NCBI GenBank assembly: GCA_003248655.1
Contig: QFPM01000024.1
Coordinates: 1-39,819, forward strand
Source of the DNA: Microbacterium sp.
GTDB lineage: Bacteria > Actinomycetota > Actinomycetes > Actinomycetales > Microbacteriaceae
Direction of reading: 5' to 3'
Length of the DNA stretch: 39,819 nucleotides
Below the pieces are notes generated by a model, which made no database searches, had not been told where the DNA came from, and worked only from the letters and a program-made list of their open reading frames with translations. Positions 14,899 to 24,330 of this stretch are shown here, one piece after another (within the stretch, counting starts at the first letter, position 1; the number at the start of each line of letters is the position of its first letter). Position numbers and translations under genes: made by a program.

Positions 14899-16242
14899 AT
14901 GACCTCTCCCGACCCTGCCCGGAACACTCCCGCGAGTGCGCAGTTCCCTCTCCGCGGCAGCTACGCCGAAGCGCTGCGCATCGGCACACTGCTACGCAAG
15001 GAGACCGTCGGCGGCGGGCTTCTCGTGCTCATGGCCGCGATCGGCATCCTGTGGGCCAACTCGCCCTGGGCAGAGGCCTACTTCACCCTCCGCGACCTCG
15101 AGGTCGGCTACGAGCCGTGGCATCTGCAGCTCAGTCTGGGCGCGTGGGCCGCCGACGGGCTGCTGGCGATCTTCTTCTTCCTCATCGGCCTCGAGCTCAA
15201 ACGCGAGTTCGTCGCCGGCGACCTGCGCCGCTTCAGCACCGCGATCGTCCCGGTCGTCGCCGCGGCCGGCGGCGTGATCATCCCCGCCCTGGTCTACGTG
15301 GCCATCGTCGCCCAGACTCCCGGTCTCCTGCGCGGATGGGCGATACCGACCGCGACCGACATCGCGTTCGCGGTCGCCGTTCTCGCGCTCATCGGCTCTC
15401 ACTTGCCGGGCCCGCTGCGGATCTTCCTGCTCACCCTCGCCGTCGTCGACGATCTCATCGCGATCAGCATCATCGCGATCTTCTACACCGAGACGATCGC
15501 CATCGTGCCGCTGCTGATGGGCCTGCTCACGATCGCCGTGTACGCCGTACTCGCGCAGCGGTACCGGCAGTTCTTCCACCTCAAGCCCGCCGCCGCATGG
15601 CTGATCCTGCTGCCCATCGGCGTGGTCGCGTGGGCATTCGTCCACGCCTCCGGCATCCACGCCACCATCGCCGGCGTGCTGCTCGGCTTCACCATCCCCG
15701 TCATTCACCGCCGCCGCGACCAGGTGCCCGACACCGAACCAGGTCTCGCGGAGGAGTTCGAGCACCGTTTCCGCCCGCTCTCCGCCGGGTTCGCCGTACC
15801 GGTGTTCGCATTCTTCTCCGCAGGGGTCGCCATCGGCGGGGCGGAGGGCTTCCTCTCCGCGCTCACCGACCCGGTGACCATCGGGATCATCGCCGCACTG
15901 GTCGTCGGGAAGCCGGTCGGCATCGTCCTGGCGACCTGGCTGACCACCCGAGTCCGCGGCATCCGACTTGACCCCTCGCTGAGGTGGGTCGACATCACCG
16001 GCGTCGGCCTGCTCGCCGGGATCGGGTTCACGGTGTCGCTCCTGGTCACCGAACTCAGCTTCACCGCGACCGACCCGCACCACGACCACGCCAAGGTCGC
16101 GATCCTGCTCGCCTCCGTCGTCGCGGCCGTGATCGCCTCGGCCCTGCTCGCCAGCCGGAACCGCCGCTACCGCAAGATCGCCCAGAACGACGCGGAAGAC
16201 ACCGACAACGACGGCATCCCTGACGTCTACGATCGGCCGTAA
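14899..16242 (+). CDS. nhaA: NhaA-type Na+/H+ antiporter with a C-terminal calcium-motif tail
   Basis: 447 residues from ATG 14899; the open frame runs far upstream but only this start fits the family. NhaA hallmarks are FFFLIGLELKREF, PTATDIAFAVAVLAL, the ion-binding pair in LTLAVVDDLIAISII, and GIHATIAGVLLGF, with about 12 membrane helices. It exports Na+/Li+ for protons and helps pH and salt tolerance. The last residues, DTDNDGIPDVYD, form a DxDxDG-type loop like thrombospondin type-3 repeats, unusual for NhaA. It diverges from the second ktrB gene and converges with kdpE. Confidence 0.92.
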   Translation: MTSPDPARNTPASAQFPLRGSYAEALRIGTLLRKETVGGGLLVLMAAIGILWANSPWAEAYFTLRDLEVGYEPWHLQLSLGAWAADGLLAIFFFLIGLELKREFVAGDLRRFSTAIVPVVAAAGGVIIPALVYVAIVAQTPGLLRGWAIPTATDIAFAVAVLALIGSHLPGPLRIFLLTLAVVDDLIAISIIAIFYTETIAIVPLLMGLLTIAVYAVLAQRYRQFFHLKPAAAWLILLPIGVVAWAFVHASGIHATIAGVLLGFTIPVIHRRRDQVPDTEPGLAEEFEHRFRPLSAGFAVPVFAFFSAGVAIGGAEGFLSALTDPVTIGIIAALVVGKPVGIVLATWLTTRVRGIRLDPSLRWVDITGVGLLAGIGFTVSLLVTELSFTATDPHHDHAKVAILLASVVAAVIASALLASRNRRYRKIAQNDAEDTDNDGIPDVYDRP

Positions 16243-16411
16243 CTCGAGTGCGCCGAGCGACTTGAGAAGCTCCCCGGGGTCATCGGCGAGGGTCGCGCGT
16301 ATACGCCCCATCACCCGTGTGGGGTGCGGTGGCGCGGACTGTGAGCACGGTGTCGTCCTCCTGACCTGGTCTCCTAGCGGATGTCCGGGGGCGACGTGTC
16401 GGGTATTCCGA

Positions 16412-17155
16412 TCAGGGGTTGAGCGGCGGCGTGGTGTCTTCGGCCGTTATCGCGGCCGCGGTGTTGGGTCTGTCGATGTGGAGGCGGTAGCCCATGCCTG
16501 CTTCGGTGATGAGGTAGCGCGGGTGGGAGGGTTCGGGCTCGAGCTTCTTGCGCAGTTGAGACACGTAGAGGCGGAGGTAGCCGGTGTCGGTGGCGTGCTC
16601 GGTGCCCCAGATGCTGGTGAGCAGGGTTTGCCTGGTGACGAGGTTGCCGGTGTTGCGGATGAGGATCTCGATGACCTGCCATTCGGTCGGGGTCAGGCGG
16701 ATCGGCGCGTCGTGTCCGTCACGGGTCCGTGTGGCGCTTCGGGCGGCGAGGTCGATGACGATGTCGCCGAGGTGGACAGCGGGGTTGCTGTCGTGTGGGG
16801 AGAGGCGGCGGGTGAGGGCTCGGATGCGGGCGAGGAGTTCTTCGACGGAGAAGGGTTTAGTGACGTAGTCGTCGGCGCCCGCGTCGAGGGCGTCCACTTT
16901 GTCGGCGGCGCCGGTGCGGCCGGAGACGACGAGGATGGGGGATTCTGACCAGCCGCGGATGCCGTGGATGACGTCGATGCCGTCGAGTTCGGGCATGCCG
17001 AGGTCGAGGAGGTAGATGTCGGGCTTGTGGTCGATAGCGGCGCTGATGGCTTCGGCGCCGTTGGTCGCGGTGATGATTTCGTACCCTTTGGCGGTCAGGG
17101 TGATGCGAAGGGCTCGGAGGATCTGAGGGTCGTCGTCGGCGATCAGGATCTTCAT
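16412..17155 (-). CDS. kdpE: KdpE-type response regulator
   Basis: 247 residues. The receiver domain shows the acidic pair (IADDD), phosphoacceptor D51 in LLDLGMPELDG and K in DYVTKPFSVEEL; an OmpR-type winged helix follows (LTPTEWQVIEILIRNTGNL). It activates the kdp operon after phosphotransfer from KdpD. Its start overlaps the kdpD stop by ATGA (17152-17155). The C-terminal tail AAAITAEDTTPPLNP is short and disordered. It is the last gene of the leftward kdp cluster. Confidence 0.93.
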   Translation of the reverse strand: MKILIADDDPQILRALRITLTAKGYEIITATNGAEAISAAIDHKPDIYLLDLGMPELDGIDVIHGIRGWSESPILVVSGRTGAADKVDALDAGADDYVTKPFSVEELLARIRALTRRLSPHDSNPAVHLGDIVIDLAARSATRTRDGHDAPIRLTPTEWQVIEILIRNTGNLVTRQTLLTSIWGTEHATDTGYLRLYVSQLRKKLEPEPSHPRYLITEAGMGYRLHIDRPNTAAAITAEDTTPPLNP

Positions 17156-19662
17156 GACGGGGTGTCCTCTGGCTGGGCTGTGGTGCTGTTGTGGGTGGGG
17201 AGAGCGACGACCATGGTGAGTCCGCCGCCGGGCGTGTCTTCGGGGGTGAGGGTGCCGCCCATGCCCTCGACGAACCCTTTGGAGAGCGCGAGGCCGAGGC
17301 CGAGGCCGCTGGTGTTGTCGGTGTCGCCGAGGCGTTGGAAGGGAACGAAGACGTCGTCGATGCGGTCGGGTGGGATTCCAGGGCCGTGGTCGATGACGCG
17401 GATCTCGACGATGTCGTCTAAGGAGCTGGTGGTGATCCGGACCTTGGAGTCGTCTGGGGAGTGGCGCGTGGCGTTGGCGAGGAGGTTGACGACGACGCGT
17501 TGCAGCAGGCCTGGGTCGGCGGAGACTAGGGGGATCTCGGGGTTGAGGTCCAGCTCGAGCTCGTCGGGTCCGAGGCCGAGCTCATCGAGCGCGGGGACGA
17601 TGACGTCGGCGGCGTCGACGTGGGTGGGGAGGATGGCGAGGACCCCGGCTTGAAGACGGCTGACGTCGAGAAGGTCGGTGACGAGGACGGAGAGGGTGGT
17701 GAGGCTTTCGCCGGCGGTGGTGACCAACTCAGCCATATCGGCAGGGGTGAGGGAGTCTCCGGCGGCTTGGAGGCCGCTGACGGCGGCGGTCGCGGCGGCT
17801 AGTGGCCGGCGGAGGTCGTGGCTGAGTGCGGACAGTAGGGCAGTGCGAATCTTGTCGGAGGCGGCGAGTGGGGCGATGCCGCTGGCAGTCTCGGTGAGCT
17901 CACGGTGTTCGAGCGCGACGGCGATTTGCGCGGCGACGACGGTCAGGAGGCGTTGTTCGCGGGCTGGGAGGTCAGGGCCGTGCAGTTCGAGCACGGTGCG
18001 TTTGCTTACTGGGACGGTCGAGTATCGGCCGTCGGCGAGGGGTTCGCCGGATGTTACCAGCACCGTGTCCCCTTCGCGCAGTCGCACGCCAGCCAAGGCG
18101 AACGCTTCGCGGGTGCGCTCCACGAGCGCCTCGATGGCGTTCTGTCCTCGCAGGACACTTCCGGCGATGGTTTGGATGAGTTCGGATTCGGCGGCAGCGC
18201 GACGTGCGACGCGTGTCTGTCGAGCTGCGCGGTCGACGATGAAGCTGACCAGCACTGCGATGGTGACGTACAGGGTGAGTGCAAGAAGATGGAGGGGATC
18301 GTCGATGGTGACGGTGTAGAACGGTTCGATGAAGAAGAAGTCCAGGGTGAGCCCGGACAGCACGGCAGCGAACAGGGCGGGCCAGATCCCTCCGACGAGA
18401 GCGACGATGACGACGAGCAGCTGGTAGCTGAGCACATCGCTGGTGATGGACTCGGGGCTGCGGAAGGTCGCGAGCAGCCAGGTGAGAGCGGGGCCGCCGA
18501 TCAGGGCGAGGATCATCCCGGCGATGCGGCGTTTCATGGTCAGCGCGCCGCCGCTGCGGGGCAGGGCGAGGCGTCCGCCGGCGGCGGAGTGGGTGACGAT
18601 GTGCACGTCGATGTCGCCGGACTCGCGGATGACCGTGGCACCGATACCGGGGCCGGTGAGCGCCGCGCTGAGCCGGCTGCGGCGGCTGACGCCGATCACG
18701 AGTTGTGTCGCGTTGAGGGACCGGGCGAACTCGACGAGCGAGTGGGGGATGTCGTCCCCGATGACCTGGTGATACGTACCGCCGAGCTTGTCAACGAGGG
18801 AGCGTTGCGCCGCTAACGCGGTGGGGCTGGAGGTGCGCAGTCCGTCCTGGCTGGTCACGTGCACCGCGATCAGCTCTCCGCCGGCGGAGCGGGCGGCGAT
18901 ACGGGCGCCGCGGCGGAGAAGGGTTTCACCTTCGGGTCCGCCGGTCAGGGCGACCACCACGCGTTCCCGGGCCTCCCATTGGCTGTCAATACCGTGCTCG
19001 TTGCGGTAGCTTTTCAGCGCCTGATCGACCTCGTCGGCGAGCCACAGCAGTGCGAGTTCGCGCAGCGCGGTCAGGTTACCGAGCCGGAAGTAGTTGGACA
19101 GGGCGGCGTCGATGCGTTCGGCGGGGTAGACGACGCCGCTTGCGAGGCGGTCTCGCAGGGCCTGCGGGGCGAGGTCGATGACTTCGACCTGGTCGGCTTC
19201 GCGGAGGATGCGGTCGGGGATGGTCTCTCGTTGGGGTACTCGGGTGATCTTTTCGACGACGTCGTTGAGAGATTCGATGTGTTGGATGTTGACGGTGGAG
19301 ATGACGTCGATGCCTGCGTCCAGCAGTTCGTGGACGTCTTGCCACCGCTTTTCGTTGCGGGATCCGGGAGCGTTGGTGTGGGCGAGCTCATCAACGAGAG
19401 CGACAGCCGGGTTGCGTGCGAGGGTGGCGTCGATGTCCATCTCGGTGAGCTCGACGCCACGGTGGGAGACGACGCGGCGGGGGAGGATCTCCAAGCCTTC
19501 GGTCATCGCGGACGTGGCGGCGCGCCCGTGGGTTTCCACGACCGCGACGACCACGTCTTTGCCTTCGCTGAGAAGGCGTCTGCCCTCCTCGAGCATGGTG
19601 TAGGTCTTGCCGACGCCGGGGGCGGCGCCGAGGAGTACGCGAAGCCGCCCCCGTGTGCTCAT
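17152..19662 (-). CDS. kdpD: KdpD-type sensor histidine kinase
   Basis: 836 residues, near the usual KdpD length. Domains in order: an N-terminal KdpD domain with Walker A GAAPGVGKT and Walker B VALVDELAHTNAPGS (to about 215), a universal-stress-like domain (about 230-360), four close membrane helices (about 385-480), a GAF-like region, HisKA with H615 in ALSHDLRRPLA, and HATPase_c with DHGPGIPPD and GLGLGLALSKGF. It senses low K+ or ionic stress in the membrane and phosphorylates KdpE. The N-terminal Walker A suggests nucleotide or c-di-AMP input, as known for the family. Confidence 0.94.
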   Translation of the reverse strand: MSTRGRLRVLLGAAPGVGKTYTMLEEGRRLLSEGKDVVVAVVETHGRAATSAMTEGLEILPRRVVSHRGVELTEMDIDATLARNPAVALVDELAHTNAPGSRNEKRWQDVHELLDAGIDVISTVNIQHIESLNDVVEKITRVPQRETIPDRILREADQVEVIDLAPQALRDRLASGVVYPAERIDAALSNYFRLGNLTALRELALLWLADEVDQALKSYRNEHGIDSQWEARERVVVALTGGPEGETLLRRGARIAARSAGGELIAVHVTSQDGLRTSSPTALAAQRSLVDKLGGTYHQVIGDDIPHSLVEFARSLNATQLVIGVSRRSRLSAALTGPGIGATVIRESGDIDVHIVTHSAAGGRLALPRSGGALTMKRRIAGMILALIGGPALTWLLATFRSPESITSDVLSYQLLVVIVALVGGIWPALFAAVLSGLTLDFFFIEPFYTVTIDDPLHLLALTLYVTIAVLVSFIVDRAARQTRVARRAAAESELIQTIAGSVLRGQNAIEALVERTREAFALAGVRLREGDTVLVTSGEPLADGRYSTVPVSKRTVLELHGPDLPAREQRLLTVVAAQIAVALEHRELTETASGIAPLAASDKIRTALLSALSHDLRRPLAAATAAVSGLQAAGDSLTPADMAELVTTAGESLTTLSVLVTDLLDVSRLQAGVLAILPTHVDAADVIVPALDELGLGPDELELDLNPEIPLVSADPGLLQRVVVNLLANATRHSPDDSKVRITTSSLDDIVEIRVIDHGPGIPPDRIDDVFVPFQRLGDTDNTSGLGLGLALSKGFVEGMGGTLTPEDTPGGGLTMVVALPTHNSTTAQPEDTPS

Positions 19663-19665
19663 CTG

Positions 19666-20280
19666 TCAGTCCTCCAACTGGTCTAGCGCCAGGTTAAGTT
19701 CCACGACGTTGACTGTCGGTTCTCCCAAGTATCCGAGGTCTCGACCTTGGGCGTGCTCGTCGAGGATGCCTTGCACCTGGTCTACGGTCAGGCCCCGCGC
19801 GTCGGAGACGCGCTGCACCTGCAGCTGTGCGTACTGGGGGCTGATGTGCGGGTCGAGTCCGGAACTGGATGCGGTGACCGCGTCCGCGGGGATCTCATCG
19901 GGAGAGACTCCGTTGAACTCGGCGATCTGTGCCTTGCGTTCCTCGATCGCCGCGATCAGGTCCTCGTTCTCGGGACCCCAGTTGGAACCTGAGGACGCGC
20001 CTCCGTCGTAGCCGTCGCCGGCTGCGGAGGGCCGGGGCTGGAAGTACTCCGGTAGCGGCTCACCGTCAGCGGCGGTGAAGTTCTGGCCGATCAAAGACGA
20101 CCCGACGACCTCGCCTTCAGCGTTCCGGACGAGGCTTCCGTTGGCTTGTGCAGGGAAGGCGAGTTGACCGACCGCGGTGATCAGCAGGGTGTAGCCGATG
20201 CCGAGCACCACGGTGAACAGCAGGAGGGCACGGGTGGCGACCCAGAGGCTGCGGCCGGTGCTGCGGGTAGCGGTGTTCAT
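19666..20280 (-). CDS. kdpC: KdpC subunit of the K+-transporting ATPase
   Basis: 204 residues: one N-terminal membrane helix (LLLFTVVLGIGYTLLITAVGQ), then the soluble KdpC domain with SLIGQNFT, YFQPRPSAAG, GGASSGSNWGP, ASSSGLDPHISP and QVQRVSDARGL. KdpC stabilises the KdpFABC complex and aids K+ or nucleotide binding. The gene ends 3 bp before kdpD and follows kdpB, so structural and regulatory genes form one run. Confidence 0.94.
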   Translation of the reverse strand: MNTATRSTGRSLWVATRALLLFTVVLGIGYTLLITAVGQLAFPAQANGSLVRNAEGEVVGSSLIGQNFTAADGEPLPEYFQPRPSAAGDGYDGGASSGSNWGPENEDLIAAIEERKAQIAEFNGVSPDEIPADAVTASSSGLDPHISPQYAQLQVQRVSDARGLTVDQVQGILDEHAQGRDLGYLGEPTVNVVELNLALDQLED

Positions 20281-20309
20281 GAACGTGTTGTCTCCTTGAC
20301 GATCCCGGG

Positions 20310-22472
20310 TCAGAACCCGGGGATGAGGCGCACGACGAGGTCGATGAGCCAGATGCCGATGAAGGGGGTGATGATCCCGCCGAGTCCGTAGACGAGCAGG
20401 TTTCGGCCGAGGATCTTGGATGCGTTCGCCGCGCGGTACTTCACGCCGCGCAGCGCGAGGGGGACCAGGACGATGATCACGATCGCGTTGAAGATGATCG
20501 CCGAGAGCACCGCAGAGGCGGGGGAGTGCAGCCCCATGATGTTCAGCGCCGCCAGGCCCGGGAACACACCCATGAAGATCGCCGGGATGATCGCGAAGTA
20601 CTTCGCGATGTCATTGGCGATCGAGAACGTGGTCAGCGCCCCGCGGGTGATGAGCAGTTGCTTGCCGATGCGCACGATGTCGATGAGCTTGGTCGGGTCG
20701 GAGTCGAGGTCGACCATGTTGCCGGCCTCCTTCGCGGCCGACGTGCCGGTGTTCATCGCCACCCCGACATCCGCCTGCGCGAGCGCGGGCGCGTCGTTCG
20801 TGCCGTCGCCGGTCATCGCGACGAGGTTGCCGCCCTCCTGCTCCTTGCGGATGTAGGCGAGCTTCTGTTCCGGAGTGGCCTCAGCGAGGAAGCCGTCCAC
20901 GCCCGCCTCCCGTGCGATCGCGGCCGCGGTGAGCGGGTTGTCGCCGGTGACCATCACGGTGCGGATGCCCATCGCACGCAGTTCTGCGAACCGCCCGGTG
21001 AGTCCCTCCTTCACGATGTCCTTGAGGTGGACCACACCTAGCACCCGGCCCTCGCCGGAGGGGTCCTTCACGGCGACGACCAGCGGGGTGCCGCCGGACT
21101 GTGCGATGCGTTCGGTGTGGTCCTCGAGCTCGGCCAGCTCGCTGGACGGCAACCTCCTCCCCTCCGATTCCAACCATGCGGTGACGGCGGACCCGGCGCC
21201 CTTGCGGATCTGAGCACCGTCGGGAAGGTCGAGACCGGACATGCGGGTCTGCGCGGTGAACGGGACGATCTCGCCGGCGGTGCTCGTGTCGACGTCCTCG
21301 CCCTGGGCGCGGGCAAGGTCGACGATCGAGGTGCCTTCCGGTGTCGGGTCCGCGAGGGACGAGACGGCGGCAGCGTGGACCAGTTCTTGCTCACGCACCC
21401 CGTCCATCCGGACGAACTCGCTGGCGCGCCGGTTGCCGTAGGTGATGGTGCCGGTCTTGTCCAGCAGCAGGGTGGTCACGTCGCCGGCGGCTTCGACGGC
21501 GCGTCCGGACATGGCGAGCACGTTGCGCTGCACGAGCCGGTCCATGCCCGCTATGCCGATCGCAGAGAGCAGTGCACCGATCGTCGTTGGGATGAGGCAC
21601 ACCAGCAGCGCGATCAGCACCGTGATGCTGGCCGGGCTGGCGGCGTAAGACGCTATGGGGTTGAGGGTGAGCGCGACGACGACGAACACGATCGACAGGC
21701 TCGCCAGGAGGATGTTCAGCGCGATCTCGTTCGGCGTTTTCTGTCGAGCAGCGCCTTCGACCAGGGCGATCATGCGATCGACGAAGGTTTCGCCGGGCTT
21801 GGAGGTGATGCGCACGACGATCCGGTCGCTGAGCACCCGGGTGCCGCCCGTGACGGCGGAACGGTCGCCGCCCGATTCGCGGACCACGGGTGCGGACTCG
21901 CCGGTGATCGCGGACTCGTCCACGCTTGCGATTCCCCACACGATGTCCCCGTCCCCGGGGATCAGTTCACCGGCGGAGATCACCACGATGTCGCCGAGGC
22001 GCAGGTCCGCGGAGGACACATCAGTGGTCGTCGCCTGTTCGGCGCCGGCATCCGTGGCGGAGTCGTACCCATCGATTCGGTGGGCGGTGGTGCTGGTGCG
22101 TGTCTTGCGGAGCGTGTCCGCCTGCGCCTTCCCGCGTCCTTCCGCCACGGACTCGGCGAGGTTCGCGAACAGGACGGTCAGCCACAGCCAGATCGCGATC
22201 ACCGCGGTGAATGGCCACGGCACCTCGGTGCCGCCGGAGGGTGCTGGACCGCCGAGGAAGGGTTCCGCGATCGCGAGCACGGTGGTCAATGCCGCACCGA
22301 CCCACACGAGGAACATGACAGGGTTACGCCATTGGGCGCGCGGATCGAGCTTGCGGAACGCGCCCGGGAGGGCAGCCCGCACCTGTGCCCAGGTAAAGGC
22401 CTTCCGCGGTGCCCGCGGGGCATCGCCCCGGGAAGGGGCAGGGGATTCGGGGGTGGGTGTGATGGTGGTCAT
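20310..22472 (-). CDS. kdpB: KdpB P-type ATPase subunit
   Basis: 720 residues, slightly longer than usual because of a proline-rich N-terminus (TPTPESPAPSRGDAP). It has ITGESAPV (actuator loop), the phosphorylated D338 in DKTGTIT, the nucleotide-binding KGAGSAV, and the hinge TGDGTNDAPALAQADVG. The seven-helix transmembrane layout fits KdpB. It couples ATP hydrolysis to high-affinity K+ uptake with KdpA. It lies 3 bp downstream of kdpA and 29 bp upstream of kdpC. Confidence 0.95.
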   Translation of the reverse strand: MTTITPTPESPAPSRGDAPRAPRKAFTWAQVRAALPGAFRKLDPRAQWRNPVMFLVWVGAALTTVLAIAEPFLGGPAPSGGTEVPWPFTAVIAIWLWLTVLFANLAESVAEGRGKAQADTLRKTRTSTTAHRIDGYDSATDAGAEQATTTDVSSADLRLGDIVVISAGELIPGDGDIVWGIASVDESAITGESAPVVRESGGDRSAVTGGTRVLSDRIVVRITSKPGETFVDRMIALVEGAARQKTPNEIALNILLASLSIVFVVVALTLNPIASYAASPASITVLIALLVCLIPTTIGALLSAIGIAGMDRLVQRNVLAMSGRAVEAAGDVTTLLLDKTGTITYGNRRASEFVRMDGVREQELVHAAAVSSLADPTPEGTSIVDLARAQGEDVDTSTAGEIVPFTAQTRMSGLDLPDGAQIRKGAGSAVTAWLESEGRRLPSSELAELEDHTERIAQSGGTPLVVAVKDPSGEGRVLGVVHLKDIVKEGLTGRFAELRAMGIRTVMVTGDNPLTAAAIAREAGVDGFLAEATPEQKLAYIRKEQEGGNLVAMTGDGTNDAPALAQADVGVAMNTGTSAAKEAGNMVDLDSDPTKLIDIVRIGKQLLITRGALTTFSIANDIAKYFAIIPAIFMGVFPGLAALNIMGLHSPASAVLSAIIFNAIVIIVLVPLALRGVKYRAANASKILGRNLLVYGLGGIITPFIGIWLIDLVVRLIPGF

Positions 22473-22475
22473 GGT

Positions 22476-24149
22476 TTACAGCAGCCCTTCCGCTAGGGGA
22501 CCCAGCGTGAGAACGGGGAAGAAGACGAGCGCGGTCACCAGGACCGCTGTGCCGACCACGAGGCCGATGAACAACGGTCGGTGGGTCGGGAGGGTGCCGG
22601 CGGTGGCCGGTACCTTGTCCTGTGCGGCCAGGGAACCGGCCAGGGCGAGAACGAGGACGATGGGCACGAACCGGCCCAGCAGCATCGCCACGCCCAGCGC
22701 GGCGTTCAGCCACGGCGTGTTCGCGGTGAGGCCGGCGAACGCGGACCCATTGTTGTTGGACGCGGACGCGAACGCGTACACGAGCTCCGACAGGCCATGG
22801 ACGCCGGGGTTCCATATCGAGGTCGTTTCCACGTCCTCTCGGACTCCGGGGATCGCGAAGCTGAGGGCGACACCTCCCAGGAGCAGGGTCGGCATGACGA
22901 GGATGTACAGGCTGGCCAGCTTGATCTCGCGAGGCCCGATCTTCTTACCCAGGTACTCGGGGGTGCGTCCGACGAGGAGCCCGGCGATGAACACGGCGAT
23001 CACTGCGATGATGAGCATCCCGTACAGACCCGCCCCGACACCTCCAGGGGCGATCTCGCCGAGCATCATGTTCAGCATCGGCATCATGCCCCCCAGCGCG
23101 GTGTAGGAGTCGTGCATCGAGTTGACCGAACCGGTGGAGGTCAGTGTGGTGCCGCTCGCATACAACACGGATTGGACCAGACCGAACCGGGCCTCCTTGC
23201 CTTCCATGGCGGCACCCGCGAGTTGCGGGGCGGTGCCGTTTCCGGCGAACTCGAACGCGGCCAGCGCGCCGAGCGAGACGACGAACAGGGTGCTCATCGC
23301 GGCGAGGATGGCGTAGCCCTGGCGGTTGTCGCCCACGATCCGCCCGAACGTGCGCGGGAGCGAGAACGGGATGAGCAGCAGGAGGAACACCTCGAAGATG
23401 CTCGTCCACGCCGCGGGGTTCTCGAACGGGTGGGAGGCGTTGGTGTTGAAGAACCCTCCGCCGTTCGTGCCGAGCTCCTTGATCGCCTCCTGCGACGCGA
23501 CGGGACCGCCGGGCAGGACCTGTGATCCGCCGGATACGGTGGTGATGTCAGTGAACCCGGCGAAGTTCTGCACGACCCCTCCGGCGAGCAGGACGATCGC
23601 CGCGATCACGGAGAACGGCAGGAGGATGCGGAACGAGCCGCGCACCAGGTCGACCCAGAAGTTGCCGATCGTTCCGGTGCGTCGATAGGCGAACCCGCGC
23701 ACGAGGGCGATCGCGACGGCGATGCCGGTCGCGGCGGAGACGAAGTTCTGCACCGTGAGTCCTGCGAACTGCACGGTGTAACCGAGGGTGAGCTCGGGGG
23801 AATATGCCTGCCAGTTCGTGTTCGTCACGAACGAGATCGCGGTGTTGAACGACAGCCCCTCCGGGACAGCGGGGAGACCCAGAGCGTAGGGAAGCCACTG
23901 CTGGGTGCGCTGCAGCAGGTAGAGCAGCAGGACCCCGACAAGGGAGAACAGCAAGACTCCGCGCAGATACGCTTGCCAGGTCTGCTCGGACCTGGGGTCA
24001 GCGCCGATGACGCGGTAGATCCCGCGTTCGACCTTCCAGTCCTTCCGAGAGGTGAAGACCCAGGCCATGTAGTCGCCGACGGGGCGGTACGCGACGCCCA
24101 GGAACAGGATCAGAGTCGCCAGGCTGGCGGCAAGGAACAGCCACTCCAT
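22476..24149 (-). CDS. kdpA: KdpA potassium-binding channel-like subunit
   Basis: 557 residues with ten membrane helices. Selectivity-loop regions resemble the family: FVTNTNWQAYSPE, GTNGGGFFNTNASHPFENP, GTTLTSTGSVNSMHDS and FASASNNNGSAFAG. It is the K+-translocating subunit, homologous to the TrkH/KtrB channels elsewhere in this window. Its ATG overlaps the kdpF stop (TGATG), so translation is coupled. Confidence 0.95.
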   Translation of the reverse strand: MEWLFLAASLATLILFLGVAYRPVGDYMAWVFTSRKDWKVERGIYRVIGADPRSEQTWQAYLRGVLLFSLVGVLLLYLLQRTQQWLPYALGLPAVPEGLSFNTAISFVTNTNWQAYSPELTLGYTVQFAGLTVQNFVSAATGIAVAIALVRGFAYRRTGTIGNFWVDLVRGSFRILLPFSVIAAIVLLAGGVVQNFAGFTDITTVSGGSQVLPGGPVASQEAIKELGTNGGGFFNTNASHPFENPAAWTSIFEVFLLLLIPFSLPRTFGRIVGDNRQGYAILAAMSTLFVVSLGALAAFEFAGNGTAPQLAGAAMEGKEARFGLVQSVLYASGTTLTSTGSVNSMHDSYTALGGMMPMLNMMLGEIAPGGVGAGLYGMLIIAVIAVFIAGLLVGRTPEYLGKKIGPREIKLASLYILVMPTLLLGGVALSFAIPGVREDVETTSIWNPGVHGLSELVYAFASASNNNGSAFAGLTANTPWLNAALGVAMLLGRFVPIVLVLALAGSLAAQDKVPATAGTLPTHRPLFIGLVVGTAVLVTALVFFPVLTLGPLAEGLL

Positions 24150-24238
24150 CAGAACTTCTCCGGCTTCACCAGAGCGGTCACCAGATACACCAGCGCCGCG
24201 AGGCCGAGGGCAGCGGCGAGCAGGTCGAAGACGATCAC
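24149..24238 (-). CDS. kdpF: KdpF small membrane subunit
   Basis: 29 residues from GTG 24238: one membrane helix (ALGLAALVYLVTALVKP) and the tail PEKF, the usual KdpF form. KdpF stabilises the KdpABC complex. Its stop TGA overlaps the kdpA ATG by one base, and its start overlaps the stop of another small frame upstream by GTGA. The gene is too short for many annotation tools. Confidence 0.85.
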   Translation of the reverse strand: MIVFDLLAAALGLAALVYLVTALVKPEKF

Positions 24239-24330
24239 AGCTTCTCCACCGCCTTGCCGATCAGACCGACCAGCGCGAACAGGACGATAACGCCCAGCAC
24301 GTACACGATGTCGAGCACGAGGAACTCCAT
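24235..24330 (-). CDS. 31-residue single-helix membrane peptide leading the kdp operon
   Basis: ATG 24330 opens a 31-codon frame: MEFLVLDIVYVLGVIVLF, then ALVGLIGKAVEKL. It has one membrane helix and a basic end, similar in style to KdpF but clearly different. The stop overlaps the kdpF GTG by 4 bp, so it is translationally coupled and probably made with the Kdp proteins. I see no good ribosome-binding site, so it may be leaderless or weakly translated. It may be an extra small subunit of the complex; I have no named family for it. Confidence 0.6.
   Translation of the reverse strand: MEFLVLDIVYVLGVIVLFALVGLIGKAVEKL

Noticed and set aside
14992..16314. Long minus-strand open frame opposite nhaA, whose first 25 or so codons outside nhaA look protein-like
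   Set aside because: The rest is antisense to a clear NhaA gene with a composition typical of high-GC shadow frames; no family recognised.
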